Shown: in pieces, positions 38,084 to 38,173 of the stretch
Layout of the letters: every line of letters begins with the position of its first letter
Position numbering within the stretch: the first letter of the stretch is position 1
From: Parvularia atlantis
Taxonomy: Eukaryota > Opisthokonta > Rotosphaerida
Assembly (NCBI GenBank): GCA_943704415.1
Contig: CALSCO010000664.1
Span: 1 to 38,173, forward strand
DNA: 38,173 nt
Reading direction: 5' to 3'
Program-made: the position numbers and the translations under genes
Notes under the pieces: generated by a model
The model's database searches: none
What the model saw: only the letters and a program-made list of their open reading frames with translations
Told to the model about the DNA's origin: nothing

Positions 38084-38173
<90 letters not shown>
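35246..38173 (-). CDS. PX-PH-PH-RhoGAP protein, N-terminus off the right edge (partial)
   Basis: GTPase-activating protein for Rho-family GTPases with phosphoinositide-binding domains. The second half of a PX domain comes first ('EMPHLVAKIGRLPEKSIFKR', 'ARKQALQQYLQNIIIY', 'LTAFLASD'). Next PH1 ('QKEGFLSKRGRTLRVWKPRY', 'FVFRGGNLKYYRS', 'HVYCAENDSERDDWVRVLG') and a divergent PH2 ('LLMGWKPRLCELHENGDFAF', 'HMFSAAGVEDREAWLAAMAR'). RhoGAP: 'IFGSTLQRSFELSPG', 'EEEGVYRLSGSAAEIKELRD' with the Arg finger in 'YRLSG', 'AGLLKQYLREILNPVLTNEL', 'LLTLLPPVNRDLLKALMAHL', 'MTVRNLGIVFSPTLQIPAGV'. Ends in a Pro/Ala tail at 35246. Order resembles fungal Bem3 (PX-PH-RhoGAP), with an extra PH. The first visible exon begins at about 37981, after an intron holding the (CT)n tract. 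Confidence 0.88.
38087..38173. repeat. (GA)n microsatellite at the right edge
   Basis: Uninterrupted GA tract reaching the window end; (CT)n on the coding strand of the RhoGAP gene, where it sits in the intron between the two halves of the PX domain. Confidence 0.95.

Noticed and set aside
1-38173. Transposons, virus-derived elements, tRNA or rRNA genes
   Set aside because: Looked for reverse transcriptase, integrase, transposase and capsid-like motifs, terminal repeats and tRNA-like sequence by eye; none seen.

Overview
This is a very compact, GC-rich (third codon positions almost all G/C) eukaryotic nuclear fragment. I place 24 protein-coding gene models in 38 kb, alternating on both strands and often separated by only 13 to 150 bp. 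Two of the models are weak. Introns are short (about 45-65 nt), open with GTGCG (sometimes GC), and usually carry a CTGAC-type branch site 8-25 nt before the 3' AG. I see no rRNA, tRNA, mobile element or CRISPR array.

The gene set fits a free-living unicellular relative of animals, fungi and amoebozoans (apusomonad, unicellular holozoan or amoebozoan grade). It includes a WIP/verprolin C-terminus, a Dictyostelium-type 34 kDa actin-bundling protein, a GnT-II glycosyltransferase, TRAPPC13, TSR2, inhibitor-3 and a two-TDU Vestigial-like protein. The exact organism cannot be named from this window.

Layout, left to right. 1-1460: WIP/verprolin tail, a GA microsatellite and a doubtful ORF. 1464-4063: TPR/F-box/LRR protein of Dia2/Pof3 type. 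4083-8357 (minus): aldo-keto reductase, Ser/Thr kinase and actin-bundling protein. 8721-10313 (minus): intronless GnT-II. 10367-11578 (plus): a small doubtful gene and a HAD phosphatase. 11637-14029 (minus): Grc3/NOL9 polynucleotide kinase. 14274-15098 (plus): membrane-anchored protein with two ribbon-helix-helix-like repeats. 15137-16409 (minus): RlmI-like RNA methyltransferase. 16555-18336 (plus): coiled-coil protein with a C-terminal C1-type zinc finger. 18350-22890 (minus): long DENN-DUF547 protein. 22934-23448 (plus): small basic, probably mitochondrial protein. 23529-24857 (minus): intronless TBL-type esterase. 24998-27158 (plus): SAAL1-like ARM protein. 27352-27860 (plus): RPA3. 27948-28779 (minus): TSR2. 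28829-31359 (plus): PPR protein. 31392-31979 (plus): PPP1R11/inhibitor-3. 32036-33820 (minus): TRAPPC13. 33921-34966 (minus): Vestigial-like TDU protein. 35246 to the right edge (minus): PX-PH-PH-RhoGAP.

The genes are mostly unrelated housekeeping and signalling functions, not one operon-like pathway. Some themes recur: actin and Rho (WIP, ABP34, RhoGAP), membrane traffic (DENN, TRAPPC13), ribosome biogenesis (Grc3, TSR2, an rRNA methyltransferase) and replication (RPA3, Dia2-like). RPA3 and the Dia2-like gene each carry an E2F-like site just upstream of the ATG. The most notable observations are the Vestigial-like double TDU protein, the DENN-DUF547 fusion, the double RHH-like protein, recurrent GC-AG introns, and a kinase stop codon that may overlap the next gene's start codon.
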